Shown here piece by piece: positions 21,838 to 32,489 of a stretch of DNA of 64,000 nt. Position numbers and translations under genes: made by a program. How positions within the stretch are numbered: the stretch's first letter is position 1; each line of letters starts with the position of its first letter. The stretch lies in the NCBI RefSeq assembly GCF_902806685.2, contig NC_048560.1, positions 3,326,492 through 3,390,491 on the forward strand. Reading direction: 5' to 3'. Origin of the DNA: Maniola hyperantus (taxonomy: Eukaryota > Arthropoda > Insecta > Lepidoptera > Nymphalidae). The notes under the pieces are model-generated. The model did no database searches and was not told where the DNA came from. It saw nothing but the letters and a program-made list of their open reading frames with translations.

Positions 21838-22185
21838 TTTGACGACCTCCCTGGCGCAGTGGTGAGCGCTGTGGTCTTAATAGTGGGAGGTCCCGGGTTC
21901 GATTCCTGGCAGGGGTTTGGAATTTTATAATTTCTAAATTTCTGATCTGGTCTGGTGGGAGGCTTCGGCCGTGGCTAGTTACCACCCTACCGGCAAAGCC
22001 GTGCCGCCAAGCGATTTAGCGTTCCGGTACGATGCCGTGTAGAAACCGAAGGGGTATGGGTTTAATAAAAACTGCCATACCCCTTCCAGGTTAGCCCGCT
22101 ATCATCTTAGACTGCATCATCACTTACCACCAGGTGAGATTGCAGTCAAGGGCTAACTTGTATCTGAAAAAAAAAAAAAAAAAAG
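21838..22185 (+). mobile_element. SINE-C, full length with A tail
   Basis: It starts TTGACGACCTCCCTGGCGCA, with B box GGTTCGATTCC. The body holds GCCGTGCCGCCAAGCGATTT, and the tail CTAACTTGTATCTG runs into 18 A residues at 22167-22184. It is the best-preserved SINE-C here. Confidence 0.92.
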
Positions 22186-22540
22186 TCAAAATACTGTAGA
22201 TATCTGTACCTACCTAAATGATATTTAATACCTAGGTAATTTTGCACCGTTTAAGATAAATACTTAAAAAAGGCGTGGTAAAGAAATTTTGAGATAAGTA
22301 CTCTTGAACTTTTCAGGTACAAAATTACACTCATTAGACAAATTTTAAAAATAACAATTTTGAAACTGCTAATGAATGTTTTAAAGTTGACTAATAAGTA
22401 AGTAGGTAGGTACACCTTATTTTTGGTAATTTAGGTAAGTATTTTTAAGAAGACAAATATTTTCCGGGAACGATGACCTTGTACTTTGTTGCGCAGGTTG
22501 CACATATACATGGCATAATATTGTAAATTGCAATATTTGA
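22186..22540. other. No gene seen
   Basis: AT-rich sequence with short TACCTACCTA/AAGTAGGTAG runs. No repeat family or exon recognised. Confidence 0.5.
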
Positions 22541-22544
22541 AAAG

Positions 22545-22662
22545 AGCAGCCGCCGAATTTCTTATTGTTTCTTCTTTGTAGGAAGGGCGTTCAGAGCCAG
22601 TAGTATATTCAGTGACGATTCAGAAGCAAAAGTTTATTTGAATAAAAAATCTTTCTAGCAAT
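22545..22662 (+). mobile_element. LINE 3' UTR fragment
   Basis: GCCGCCGAATTTCTTATTGT, AGCCAGTAGTATATTCAGTG and an end at TTTGAATAAAAAATC match the LINE tail family at 15656. Confidence 0.6.
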
Positions 22663-22671
22663 TTCTATTTC

Positions 22672-22866
22672 TAGCTGAACCGTTTCGGCTTCGCTCGGGT
22701 GGAGTTTAGAAAATTGAGGGGGAGGTTGAATTAAATTTTTCTCTCCGTAAGAACCTTCCTCGTACTTCAAGGAATATTACAAAAAAATAATTAGCGAAAT
22801 CGGTTCAGCGGTTCTCGAGATTTGCGATGAGCATTTAGTGATTAATTTTTATACCTATTATAATAT
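22672..22866 (-). mobile_element. Family H element
   Basis: CTAGCTGAACCGTTTCGGCT TCGCTCGGGTGGAG, followed by AAATCGGTTCAGCGGTTCTC and a tail at TACCTATTATAATAT. Confidence 0.65.
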
Positions 22867-23546
22867 AGCTATAGATTATAGATATCTAATTCATCGATAC
22901 TAAGTAAGTATTTTATCTACATGAATAATAATAATTGTTATTATGTCCGTGTGTACCTATTTAAAGCATTCTACACTACAAATTAAACAGCTCGAAGCTT
23001 CGTTCCAATACCTAATTGATAAGTTCATCTCACACACCATAGTTTATTGAACTCCTACGAACAGCTTCCCATCCCGTACCCAGTTTACAAAGACCTCTCA
23101 TTTCTACATAAATGTACAAACATCGGGTATATTGAAACTGGTTGCTTTGACAAGTTAACCAGTTTAAAAAGAACTCTAACTGTATAGGAATTCTAGTAAT
23201 GGATAGGTCTAGTTGTTTAGGGCGGAAAGAAAACCACTTTTTGTGGTCCGTTTTCTAATGTCATGTGGTTTGTGGTCTATGCCTATACATTGGCATACCT
23301 ATAAATATGGAAGTTGATGTTATAGAAATATTTGAGTTCCAGTACTTTACTGCGTAGGTAGAGACTGATATGGGGTAGCCATATTATACTATCATAAAGG
23401 TCCAAACGCATTTGCGCCGCGCAGTGCGACGCGACGCGCCTTGCAGTTGCTTGCTGCGTCGCTCAAGAGCGGTTTGCTCCATATAATATACAAACTCATA
23501 TAAAATATATTTGCCGTAAATAAATACTACTAAATTAAAATAAATC
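22867..23546. other. No gene; GC-rich scrap at 23405-23480
   Basis: Mostly unique-looking AT-rich sequence. CATTTGCGCCGCGCAGTGCG ACGCGACGCG at 23412-23440 resembles one arm of the GC-rich foldbacks at 52975 and 62393, but no opposite arm follows. Confidence 0.4.
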
Positions 23547-23702
23547 TTCCCAACGAGTCACACCCAGAGTAACAGTGTGACTCGATGGGAATTACAATGG
23601 ATAAAAAGTTGCAACTAGTTAATAGTGTGACGATGGGAGAAAAATTTCGATGAGCTCCCAACGAGTAACACTGTGACACGATTCAGTGTGACTCGTTGGG
23701 AA
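23547..23702. mobile_element. 156-bp MITE with 17-bp inverted ends
   Basis: TTCCCAACGAGTCACAC at the left and GTGTGACTCGTTGGGAA at the right are exact complements. Internal GTAACAGTGTGACTCGATGG and GAGTAACACTGTGAC repeat the end motif. No coding content. Confidence 0.85.
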
Positions 23703-23712
23703 CCCATCATAG

Positions 23713-23908
23713 TTTTCTAAATATATAAAAGGAAAAACTGACTGACTGACTGACTGATCTATCAACGCACAGCTCAAACTACTGGACGGATCGGGCTGAA
23801 ATTTGGCATGCAGATAGCTATTATGACGTAGGCATCCGCTAAGACAGGATTCTTGAAAATTCAACCTCTAAGGGGGTGAAATAGGGGTTTGAAATTTGTA
23901 AGCTAGTG
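23713..23908 (+). mobile_element. Family F, terminal hairpin deleted
   Basis: It starts TCTAAATATATAAAAGG. After GGGTTTGAAATTTGT it jumps directly to AAGCTAGT, losing the GTCCACGCGGACG hairpin while keeping the last bases. Confidence 0.75.
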
Positions 23909-24169
23909 AAGAATAAACATTAAGCTATTTCTACGGGGTAAGCAGTGTTTTTATGCTTCTAAGACCTGCACACGTTCATCTGCGTACTATGGGAATTAAG
24001 AAATGAGAAATTATGATCATGCCAGAGTTGAGAGTACGCTTTAAACAAAATTAGTTACCAGAAAGTGCATGCTACAATTAATTAGTTTTTAATTACAAAG
24101 TAACACTCATTAACGTGGAGTTTATTTTGAAAACATCACTTAAATACTCGTAAAGAAATGGGCAATTAG

Positions 24170-24612
24170 GCGGTGATAGCCTAATGGTTAAAACTTCGTC
24201 CGCCTCCTAGTCGGGAGAACCGGATTCGATCCCGAGCACGCACTTTTTTTATTTTTATTATTATCTTTATAATACCACACAGGCACACACGCACACAAAA
24301 CAGGTTTCAGCTATAAATGGTCCAAAAAAAAAAAGGTTTAAAATTTGGAGTCACATGTACCTACGTTTTAAGTAATTCTCATCATCATCACCAGCCCACT
24401 ATTGAGCACGGTTCTTCTCTTAGAATAAGTTTTAGATAAAAGTCCACTACGCCCGATTATGTGCGAATTGGCAGATCTCTCTCCTCACACACCTTTGACT
24501 TTGGGAATAAGCAGGTGATATTTAATTGGGTACTTAAAACTCATATAATTCGGAAAAGCTAGAGGTGCGTGCCCGGGATCGAACCCCTGACCTCCGATCA
24601 GGAGGCGGATCA
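24170..24612. mobile_element. SINE-B head (+), LINE tail (-), SINE-B (-)
   Basis: A plus-strand head at 24170-24250 (GTGATAGCCTAATGGTTAAA, B box GATTCGATCCC) is cut off. It is followed by a minus-strand LINE tail at 24251-24335 (AAACAGGTTTCAGCTATAAA, cf. 53845). A minus-strand SINE-B lies at 24375-24612 (CATCATCATCACCAGCCCAC to GATCGAACCCCTGACC). Confidence 0.7.
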
Positions 24613-24725
24613 GAAGAATCAGGAAGAAACTCGGCGGTTACGCCGAGTTTCTTTCTGATTCTTCTCGGTAGGAAAGGCATTTCGAACCAGTGGTAGATGC
24701 ATCCGACGATTCGAAAGCACTTTTG
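24611..24725 (+). mobile_element. LINE 3' UTR fragment starting with a hairpin
   Basis: ATCAGGAAGAAACTCGGCG and GCCGAGTTTCTTTCTGAT form a stem with a five-base loop. The LINE tail continues GAACCAGTGGTAGATGCATC. The left arm appears to be a short inverted duplication made at the junction. Confidence 0.6.
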
Positions 24726-25052
24726 ACCTAGAATTATGAAATTTGGCAGGTAGGTAGATCTTATAGCTGACATTTGGGGAAAAATCTGAAAACCGTGAAT
24801 TTAAGGTTAGATCACACAAAAAAAATTAAATTGTGGTCATGAACTAATAATTAGTATTTTCAACTTTCGAAGTGAGTGACTATATCAAGTGGGGTATCAT
24901 ATGAAAGGTCTTCACCTGTACATTCTAAAACAGATTTTTATTTATTTTTATGCATCATAGTTTTTGAATTATCGTGCAAAATGTCGAAAGAATACGACTG
25001 TAGTACGGAACCCTCATTGCGCGAGCCTGACTCGCACTTGGCCGGTTTTTTT
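24726..25052 (+). mobile_element. Family A element, 5'-truncated
   Basis: It begins at GACCTAGAATTATGAAATTT, includes ATATCAAGTGGGGTATCATA, and ends GACTCGCACTTGGCCGGTTT plus T's. Confidence 0.85.
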
Positions 25053-25395
25053 TAAATTCATTATAGGCAAACGCTTGACCACAATCACACCACATGGAAA
25101 GTGATGATGTGGCCTATGATGGGACGCGTTTACCTAGAAGATGCCTATTCAATCTTGTTTTAAAGATACCCGGGTTGTAATTGTTAGGAAACACTTATCG
25201 TGGAAGAGTATTCCAAACCTTAGCCATGCGTATGCAAAACGTTTTGTGCGTGTAGATGGGATGTCGACGACGCAAGGATGGCAACTCGCCCGACGCGACG
25301 TCTTGCGGTTCGGTGGTAAATAAAATAATACTATGTGATTAATAAATACTTACCTATATCGATCTATTGATAAGCTGTGATAGCCTAGTATTTAA

Positions 25396-25540
25396 AAAAA
25401 AATCTTTTTTATTCAAGTAAACTTTCACAAGTGCTTTTGAATCGTCAACTAGTTTAATTTACCACTGATTTGGAATACCGTTCCAATACCGAGAAGAACC
25501 AGCAAGAAAATCGGCGGTTGCTTTCTTTAGTGTAATTCGA
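25396..25540 (-). mobile_element. LINE 3' UTR fragment, minus strand
   Basis: TTTTTTATTCAAGTAAACTT TCACAAGTGC, then GAATCGTCAACTAG and CCGAGAAGAACCAGCAAG, is the reverse of the tail at 15656 and 22545. The T run at the start is its A tail. Confidence 0.7.
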
Positions 25541-25729
25541 CTCTACCTGTGGAAGGAAGTTAGTATATGTATAGTAGCGAAATACCACTCACTCACTGAC
25601 TGACTAATCACGAAATCTCAGAAACTATAAATCCTAGTAGGTACAAACTTGATTGGAAGATAGGTTCTTTCTAGGAGGTAGGTGTCAGCTACGTTGATAG
25701 ATCAGTCAGCTTTACCTTTTATATATTAC

Positions 25730-25913
25730 TAGCTGATCCCCGCGGCTTCGCCCGCGTGTATATACATATATAATATAGCCTATGTCACTCAGGAACAATG
25801 TAGCTTTCCATTGTTGAAAGAATTTTCAAAATCGGTTCAGTAGTTCCAGAGATTACCCCCTACAAACAAACTTAACGAAATTACCTCTTTATAATATTAG
25901 TATAGATTACATA
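25730..25913 (-). mobile_element. Family G/H variant
   Basis: CTAGCTGATCCCCGCGGCTT CGCCCGCGTG, then AAAATCGGTTCAGTAGTTCC and TTATAATATTAGTATAGATT. It has the CTAG-ended plan with a different body. Confidence 0.6.
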
Positions 25914-25989
25914 GGTGTTAGTCCTAATGTTTGTATTAAAAATAATATTTTCTAAAAGCTCGACCCTTTTTCACGAATTTTATTCGACA

Positions 25990-26376
25990 ACTAGCTTACG
26001 CCCGCGACTTCGTCCGCGTGGACTACACAAATTTTAAACCCCTATTTTATACCCTAGGGTTGATCATATTAACAGTTTAACATAATATTATGAGCTTAAT
26101 AAAATATATCATACTGCTTATTGCAAAAATATTAACTACAAAACTACTTTATAGACACTTCAAAACTGACAGACTTTCATACAAACTTCAAACCCCTATT
26201 TTACCCCTTCAGGGAATGAATTTTGAAGAATCCTTTCTTAGCGGACGCCTACGTTACAATAGCTATCTGCATGCCGAATTTCAGCGCGATCCGTCCAGTA
26301 GTTTGAGCTGTGCGTTGATTGATCAGTTAGTCAGTCAGTCGGTCAGTCACCTTTTCTTTTTATATGATATATAGAT
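25990..26376 (-). mobile_element. Family F, minus strand, interrupted
   Basis: CTAGCTTACGCCCGCGACTT begins the copy. About 110 bp of unrelated AT-rich sequence lies near 26070-26180. It resumes with TTTCTTAGCGGACGCCTACG and the CAGTCAGT run, ending near TTTTTATATGATATATAGA. Confidence 0.7.
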
Positions 26377-26683
26377 AGTATTCGACAATAGAAATGTTGG
26401 ACAGGGTTCGCCATTTTCAAAATATCTCTGTAAAATGGTGAAGCCTTTTCCCTCACATGGGTTCCACCTTTTTAATTAAAAAAGAAATGCCGAACTCCCG
26501 TTGATTGCGGACACTGAAAGGCCAATTAATTTATTAGAGTGCTTTTATTATATTTTTTAGTACCTCGTCACACAGACGGGCGTGGGTTCGAGACCCGGCG
26601 CGTCCTCAACTTTCCATTTAATTATAATTTGCACTAGATTGTAGCATGGTTTCGCTTGCGTGAAATTTGTATTGAACAAATAC

Positions 26684-27262
26684 GGTTCCGTACCTCAAAA
26701 AGAATAGTTACCCTTATAGGATCTCTTCGCTGTCTGTCTGTCAGTCTGTCGTGTCTATAGCGTACATCGCGTTGACGTAGAATCGTGAAATTTGGCAGGT
26801 AGTAATGTCATAGTACAGCATAAGTAAAGGGAAAAATCCGAAAACTGTGAATTTGTGGTTATATCATTGAAAAAAAATGTGTTCAAGAACAAATAATTAG
26901 TATTTTCAATTTTTAAAGTAAGTTAACTATAGTTTTCTTACTTTGAAAATTGACCCCCATTATTTATAATACTTCATTTGGTACATAAAATGGGGTATCA
27001 TAAACAAATAAATAAATAATCGTTTATTTGTAAGGACGTTGGTACAAAAAAGATGGAAGTATACAATATAAAAGGACTTTACCTGTATATTCTAATTTTT
27101 TTTTGATTTTTACTTATATATACAGATTTTTATTTATAGTGAAAAATGTTGAAAAAAATACGTTCTCCCCTTATCTCGTTTACCAATATTCTTACCGTTT
27201 TACTTCTTCTGTTACAGAACCCTCAGTGCGCGAGTCTGACTCGCACTTGGCCGGTTTAGAAC
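26684..27262 (+). mobile_element. Family A, diverged and interrupted
   Basis: GGTTCCGTACCTCAAAAAGA, CTGTCTGTCTGTCAGTCTGT and GTAGAATCGTGAAATTTGGC are at the left. About 60 bp of simple AATAAATAAATA-like sequence intervenes near 27000. It ends GAGTCTGACTCGCACTTGGC CGGTTT. Confidence 0.75.
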
Positions 27263-27479
27263 AAGTCAACACTACGCCACTATAACTAGCTTATTTAATT
27301 ACATCATTATAGCTACCGGTCAATTAAAAGAAATGAGCCCTAAAACGACATGACCAATTCATGTCCACGTTTTATCGCACCAATTAAAACTTCTTATCGA
27401 TACCTAATCATCACCATCGATAGTAAAATCTTTATGCTAACATGTTAAGGGGAATTATCACCATCTTCATATTTAAACT

Positions 27480-27656
27480 TTTTTTTTTTTTTTAAGAATA
27501 TTAGCCATATTAAATGACTAATATTCCCCTTTCCTCTCCAATTAAGCGTCAGGCTTGTGCTAGGAGTAGGTACGACAATAGTGCAACGGGCTAGATTTGA
27601 ACCGTCGACCTTTCGGTTTTCAGTCCACTCCTATACCGGTTGAGCTATTGAGGCTC
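27480..27656 (-). mobile_element. SINE-D, minus strand
   Basis: T run (A tail), AATATTAGCCATATTAAATG, then GTTTTCAGTCCACTCC and TTGAGCTATTGAGGCTC. Full length. Confidence 0.85.
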
Positions 27657-27742
27657 AAACTTATTTATACTTCACTACATAGGTACTTATACTTCACTAC
27701 TTTCAAAACCAAGTTTGAATTAGGTACTAGATGAGAAATCTA

Positions 27743-28345
27743 AATCTATATATATAAAAGGAAAAGGTGACTGACTGACTGACTGACTGAATGACTGACT
27801 GACTGACTGACTGACCAATCTATCAACGCACAGCTCAAACTACTGGACGGATCGGGCTGAAATTTGGCATGCAGATAGCTATTATGACGTAGGCATCCGC
27901 TAAGAAAGGATTTTTGAAAATTCAACTCCTAAGGGGGTGAAATAGGGTTTTGAAATTTTGTAGTCCACGCGGACGAAGTCGCGAGCATAAGCTAGTTTAT
28001 ATTAAAGGAAAAGGTGACTGACTGACTGATCTATCAACGCACAGCTCAAGCTATTGGACGGATCGGGCTGAAATTTAGCATGCAGATAGCTATTATGACG
28101 TAGGCATCCACTAAGAAAGGATTTTAGAAAATTCAATACCTAAGGTGGTGAAATAGGGCTTTAAATTTTTTGTGTAGTCCAGGCGGACGAAGCCGAGAGC
28201 ATAAGCTAGAATTATATAAAAAGAAAAAGATTGACTGATCTATCAAAGCACAGCTCATACTACTGGACGGATCGGGCTGAAATTTGGCATGCAGATAGCT
28301 ATTATGACGTAGGCATCCACTAAGAAAGGATTTTTGAAAATTATC
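27743..28345 (+). mobile_element. Three family F copies head to tail
   Basis: Copies at 27743-27995, 28000-28208 and 28210-28345 share orientation and are separated by only a few bases. The first two end AAGCTAG. The third is cut after GGATTTTTGAAAATT. They differ at many sites (e.g. GACGAAGCCGAGAGCATAAG in copy 2), so this is not a very recent duplication. Confidence 0.8.
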
Positions 28346-28559
28346 TTGGTAAAAGTATGGCTTGACCGTTTAATGTTCATGGAATTTTTATCTGATACAA
28401 CATTTAAGCCCATAAGGAATATTTTGTGCGACAATCACGAAATGGCCACACAATACAATTTGTAGGGTTGATGCCTAGGGTTGACCCAAGATGTAGGGTT
28501 TGTAGAATCAGTGCTTATAAGTACAGTTTATTTGTTATTTATAGTTATAAATGTGATAC

Positions 28560-28797
28560 AGTCAGGAGCACATGAGCTATATACTTTGACTTAGGACAAG
28601 TCCCATGGGCTATATGAAAGTCCGTCATTTTTCAAGTCTATGATATGTGATGATATGATATGATGTGTGATCTATGATGATATTTGGGTTTTCGGTCACA
28701 AATGAAGAAAACAGTTTTCAGGATTCTTGGAAATTCAACCCCCATCTCGATTTTCTAAATTCCACCCGAGCGAAGCCGGGGCGGCTCAGCTAGTTAT
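28560..28797 (+). mobile_element. Family H element, 3' part
   Basis: It contains GAAAGTCCGTCATTTTTCAA, GGGTTTTCGGTCACAAATGA and AATTCCACCCGAGCGAAGCC, ending GGGGCGGCTCAGCTAG before T. Confidence 0.7.
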
Positions 28798-29004
28798 AAT
28801 ATAGAAGTCTTTACAGGATCTATTAATTTATATTTTACAAGATAACGCAATTTAGTCTTACAGAAAAGCTCTAGCAATTTCGTAGAAACTTTCAAAGCAG
28901 CTTAATTTAATGAATAATGAATAGAAGTCGATAAAGGGTTCTAAGAAGAAAACCTACCTACTTATATAAGTTAAGAGAATTATTTTCAATGAAAATAGTT
29001 TAGT

Positions 29005-29340
29005 GAAACACTAACATTTAATGACTCGTGCAACTCTAGTCATTAACACTAACATGTAATGACTCTAATGACTCTAGTCATACACACTAACATTAATTAA
29101 TGACTCTAATGACCTTTAGCAACTTTAGTCATTAACACTAACAACTCTAGTCATTAACACTAAAATTTAATGACTCTTATGACTCTCTCTCTAGTCATTA
29201 ACACTAACATTTAATGACTCTAATGACTCTTGCAACTCTAGTCTTCAACACTTACATTTAATGACTGTAATGACTCTAGCAACTCTAGTCTTTCACACTA
29301 ACATTTAATGACTGTAATGACTCTAGTCATTAAGTTATTT
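29005..29340 (+). repeat. Minisatellite (ATTTAATGACTCTAATGAC)
   Basis: Imperfect units of about 40-60 bp built from ACACTAACATTTAATGACTC, TAATGACTCT and AGTCATTAACACTAAC repeat some seven times. The array is self-contained and not part of a named element. Confidence 0.85.
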
Positions 29341-29402
29341 TGTCAAAAATATAATTAGTCTACTCGACTCAAAACAGGGTGCCAACGGGACCCTATCACT
29401 AA

Positions 29403-29546
29403 GGCTGAGATCTATAGAGCGTACTTTGAGTTTGCTCAGACTTAAGATTGAGTTAAAATGAGACAGATTTATGTGAAAGAGCTCTGTCTCGTTTTAACTC
29501 TGTCAAGTCTAAGCTAAGTCAGAGTGCGCTCTATAGATCTCGCCCT
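29403..29546. mobile_element. 144-bp foldback MITE
   Basis: GGCTGAGATCTATAGAGCGT is complementary to GCGCTCTATAGATCTCGCCC with one or two mismatches. The inner GAGTTAAAATGAGACAG and CTGTCTCGTTTTAACTC also pair. Confidence 0.85.
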
Positions 29547-29719
29547 GTTACTCCGCTGTCCGTCCATACGTCTGTCGCAAGTTTATTTTTTAAAAATTTA
29601 ACTTGGGCGATAACTCACGTTGTATACACTACAGTATACATACGTTGTATACATACTGGAGTATATACAACACTTCTTCAGTCTAAGAATTCTTAAGTCT
29701 TCTACAATCTAAGAAAATC

Positions 29720-30288
29720 TTAAGGAAAACCTTTATCAGGTATTACTATTAAAACGTAATCTATAGAACGCGCGAATAATTTTAAATGATAATATTCGAT
29801 AGGTACGGGCTTACAAAGAATAACTGTGTAACCATGCTTGGAACGGATCCAGAACGTAAAACAGAATCGTCCCTTTGCCAAACTGAATTGAGTTTTAATA
29901 CAATTGTATAGGGTCTCATTTGAATATTGAAAGTCTAAGTCCAATTTCAAGTTACGAATTAAGTTCTTTGACATCGCAAATCTTTGTAGTCAGATAATTT
30001 CGGCCTTTCTTTTGCTTGTTCTAAAGTAGTAATTGAATTTGGCGCTCGCTACGTTTTTCGACTAGAAAATAAGATTTTGTGGGCAAAGAAAATATTTCTT
30101 TTTGAAGTGAAAACTCCTTTAGGAGCGTTAGGCGATTTTGGGATGGGTAAACACTTCAAGATCGCGTCACCGACATTGCTAGTGCATTGTCGGTGCACTA
30201 GCAATTTATCAATTGCATTGATAGTGCTCTGAGTGCTATTAGATGTAAAAACTAAACAGTTCGAAATGTTTTTTTTAATTCTAGGCAA
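29720..30288 (-). other. Two unassigned ORFs with an 11-bp-stem hairpin
   Basis: Open frames of 79 codons (30288-30049) and 84 codons (29974-29720) follow each other on the minus strand in different frames. Neither shows a domain I recognise, and splice sites linking them are not obvious. They may be debris of a coding transposon or chance ORFs. A perfect hairpin TTGCTAGTGCA/TGCACTAGCAA lies at 30176-30204 within the first. Confidence 0.25.
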
Positions 30289-30355
30289 GCGCGCTCCATC
30301 TTAGGCTGCATCATCACTTGCCACCAGGTCTGATTGCAGCCAAGCGCTAGTTTTT
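30284..30355 (+). mobile_element. Jockey/CR1-like LINE 3' tail
   Basis: TAGGCAAGCGCGCTCCATCT, TAGGCTGCATCATCACTTGC and GATTGCAGCCAAGCGCTAG match the LINE tail at 46985-47075. Confidence 0.7.
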
Positions 30356-30410
30356 AACGGATGGGCCGTGAAAAGCTAGCACACAGACAAATAGACACAC
30401 TTTCACTCTA

Positions 30411-30622
30411 ATCTAACTGACTGATTGATTGACTGACTGCCTGATTGATCTATCAACACACAGCTCAAACTACTGGACGGATCAGCCTGTAATTCGGCAT
30501 GCAGATAGCTATTATGACATAGGCATAAGAAAGGATTTTTGAAAAATTCAACCCCTAAGAGGCTAAAATAGGTATTAGAAATTCGTGTAGTTCACGCAGA
30601 TGAAGTCGCGGGGATAAGCTAG
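30411..30622 (+). mobile_element. Family F element, diverged
   Basis: It carries a worn ACTG/ATTG tract, CTACTGGACGGATCAGCCTG and the end GAAGTCGCGGGGATAAGCTA G. The 5' TC end is not clear. Confidence 0.7.
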
Positions 30623-30636
30623 TTTATAATATTAGT

Positions 30637-30872
30637 ATACTAGCTGATGCCCGCGACTTCGTCCACGTGGAATTAGGTTTTTAAAAATCCCGTAGGAACT
30701 CTTTGATTTTCCGGGATAAAAAGTAGCCTATGGCACTCTCCAGGTCTTTATCTATACCCATGCAAAAAATCACGTCAATCCGTTGCACCGTTGCGACGTG
30801 ATTGAAGGACAAACCAACAATCAAATAAACCAACAAACAAACACACTTTCGCATTTATAATAAGGGTACCTA
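30637..30872 (-). mobile_element. Family G element, near full length
   Basis: CTAGCTGATGCCCGCGACTT to CACACTTTCGCATTTATAAT, including ACCCATGCAAAAAATCACGT. A family F element lies immediately to its left. Confidence 0.8.
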
Positions 30873-32095
30873 GTGATGTATTTCCTTTCCTTTGTTTAGG
30901 GTATAGTTTCGTTAGCCATTAGAGATTAATTCAACGCTTTTTGCACTCTGGATGTGCTTAAATAAATTAAACGCAGTAGTTGAAATGTACTGTTTCCATA
31001 CATATTCATGGGAGGAAGAGTTCAATTATTATATTACAGAATTTGCATACGAATGTAATGAAACCAAAGACTATTTTAACGTTGTATTAGAGATAGATAT
31101 GACAACGTTACACGTCATAAAAGAGCTATTTGTCTACTTTTCACTCTAGCATCAATGGCATAATTTAATATCGGAATTATTATAGAACGCTCTTATTGTA
31201 TTTTTCTTGTCTAAACAATAATCTAAATAATAATAATTTTGTTAACAATAAAGTTGTTTAAATAAATAAATAATCGTAAATCCAGGATTTCCGCCATTGA
31301 AAATATGTCACGTCTTTGATATTTCACCTGTGGGGATAATAATTACTTACTCACTAATATGAGTGTCTTGTGTTCTTACTATAATATTTTTAGCTTGTAT
31401 TGTATTGTTCTATCCTGTATTTATTAACACAGTGCAAAGAAAGAAAGAAAAAGAAAAACGTTTTTTCTTAAATTGTGCCACACATTAATCTTATAACATC
31501 TAAGGAGTTGGTTATTCCGGCGCTTCGTCCACTTGAGCACTAAGCAAGATGTAACACTGTATTTTTTTTTAATTTGAATGACGGCTATTTTGAAATTCGA
31601 CATCTTGGGTCTTTATTATTTGTTGTTATAGCAGCAGCAATAGAAATTGAAAACAGCCCGCTGACAGACAGACGGACGGACATAGGAGACTTAGTAATAG
31701 GGTCCCGTTGGCGTATTTTGGGAATGGAACTTTAAATCTTATATAAATGAATATAAATCGCTGAAATGTACGTTCGAGCATAACTTCCGAACGACTGCAC
31801 CAAATTGGTTATTTTTTTCGTGTTGAAGGTTTGTATAAAAGATTTTTTGAAAAATCTACGGGAAAATATAGTTCCCGCGGGACGCGGACGATTTTGTGGG
31901 CAACAGCTAAATGTATATAAATATTAAGTATATCAATATTATTATGTCAGATGTAAAATAAATAAATAATAATAGCCGCTCTATTTCTTTAATTAAATCT
32001 CTTTGACGGAAACGCTATGAGCATTTCCACCGGGGAGTCATAATACCAGCTGCGCAATAATTTTAGGAAAATGCATAAGTATAATAATATGATTT
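30873..32095. other. No supported gene; (GAAA)n element at 31436-31500
   Basis: A 65-codon ORF (30952-31149) has no family match. AAAGAAAGAAAGAAAAAGAA followed by AACGTTTTTTCTTAAATTGT is the same GAAA-headed repeat seen inserted at 54026. A TCTG/GGAC-rich scrap at 31660-31730 resembles family A only loosely. Confidence 0.45.
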
Positions 32096-32097
32096 TT

Positions 32098-32215
32098 GGG
32101 TTCCGTATCGCTAAAGCAAAAGGAACCCCCTTACATGATCACTTTATTGTCTGTCTCTTTGTCCGTCTGTCAAGAAAACCTATAGGATACTTCTCGTTGG
32201 ATTTAGGTTTTTCTA
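32098..32215 (+). mobile_element. Family A, 5' fragment
   Basis: GGGTTCCGTATCGCTAAAGC, TTACATGATCACTTTATTGT and GTCAAGAAAACCTATAGGAT. It stops before the GAATCATGAAA core. Confidence 0.65.
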
Positions 32216-32489
32216 ATTTATTTCATCTCCAGAATTAAGGCACATAAGGTAGGTAACATTTGCACATCTTCACGAGGGAATCGTATTTATTTAACCTCTA
32301 CTACTATATACGGGATATATAATGTTTCACACGGGCTTAACTACTAGTGGTAAAAAGTTAAACCATTGTTTTCTTGAGCTTGTAGTATTATGAACTTGTG
32401 TCTGAACTCGTTATCGTTTACCGTTACTGATGTTTATAAGGAAAATTGTCCTCATTGTTATAAAGAGAGAGCCAGCGTGTGACCTTCGA

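Noticed and set aside
30952..31149. 65-codon ORF as a small gene
   Set aside because: No signal peptide, domain or repeat-independent support. The length is within chance for this composition.
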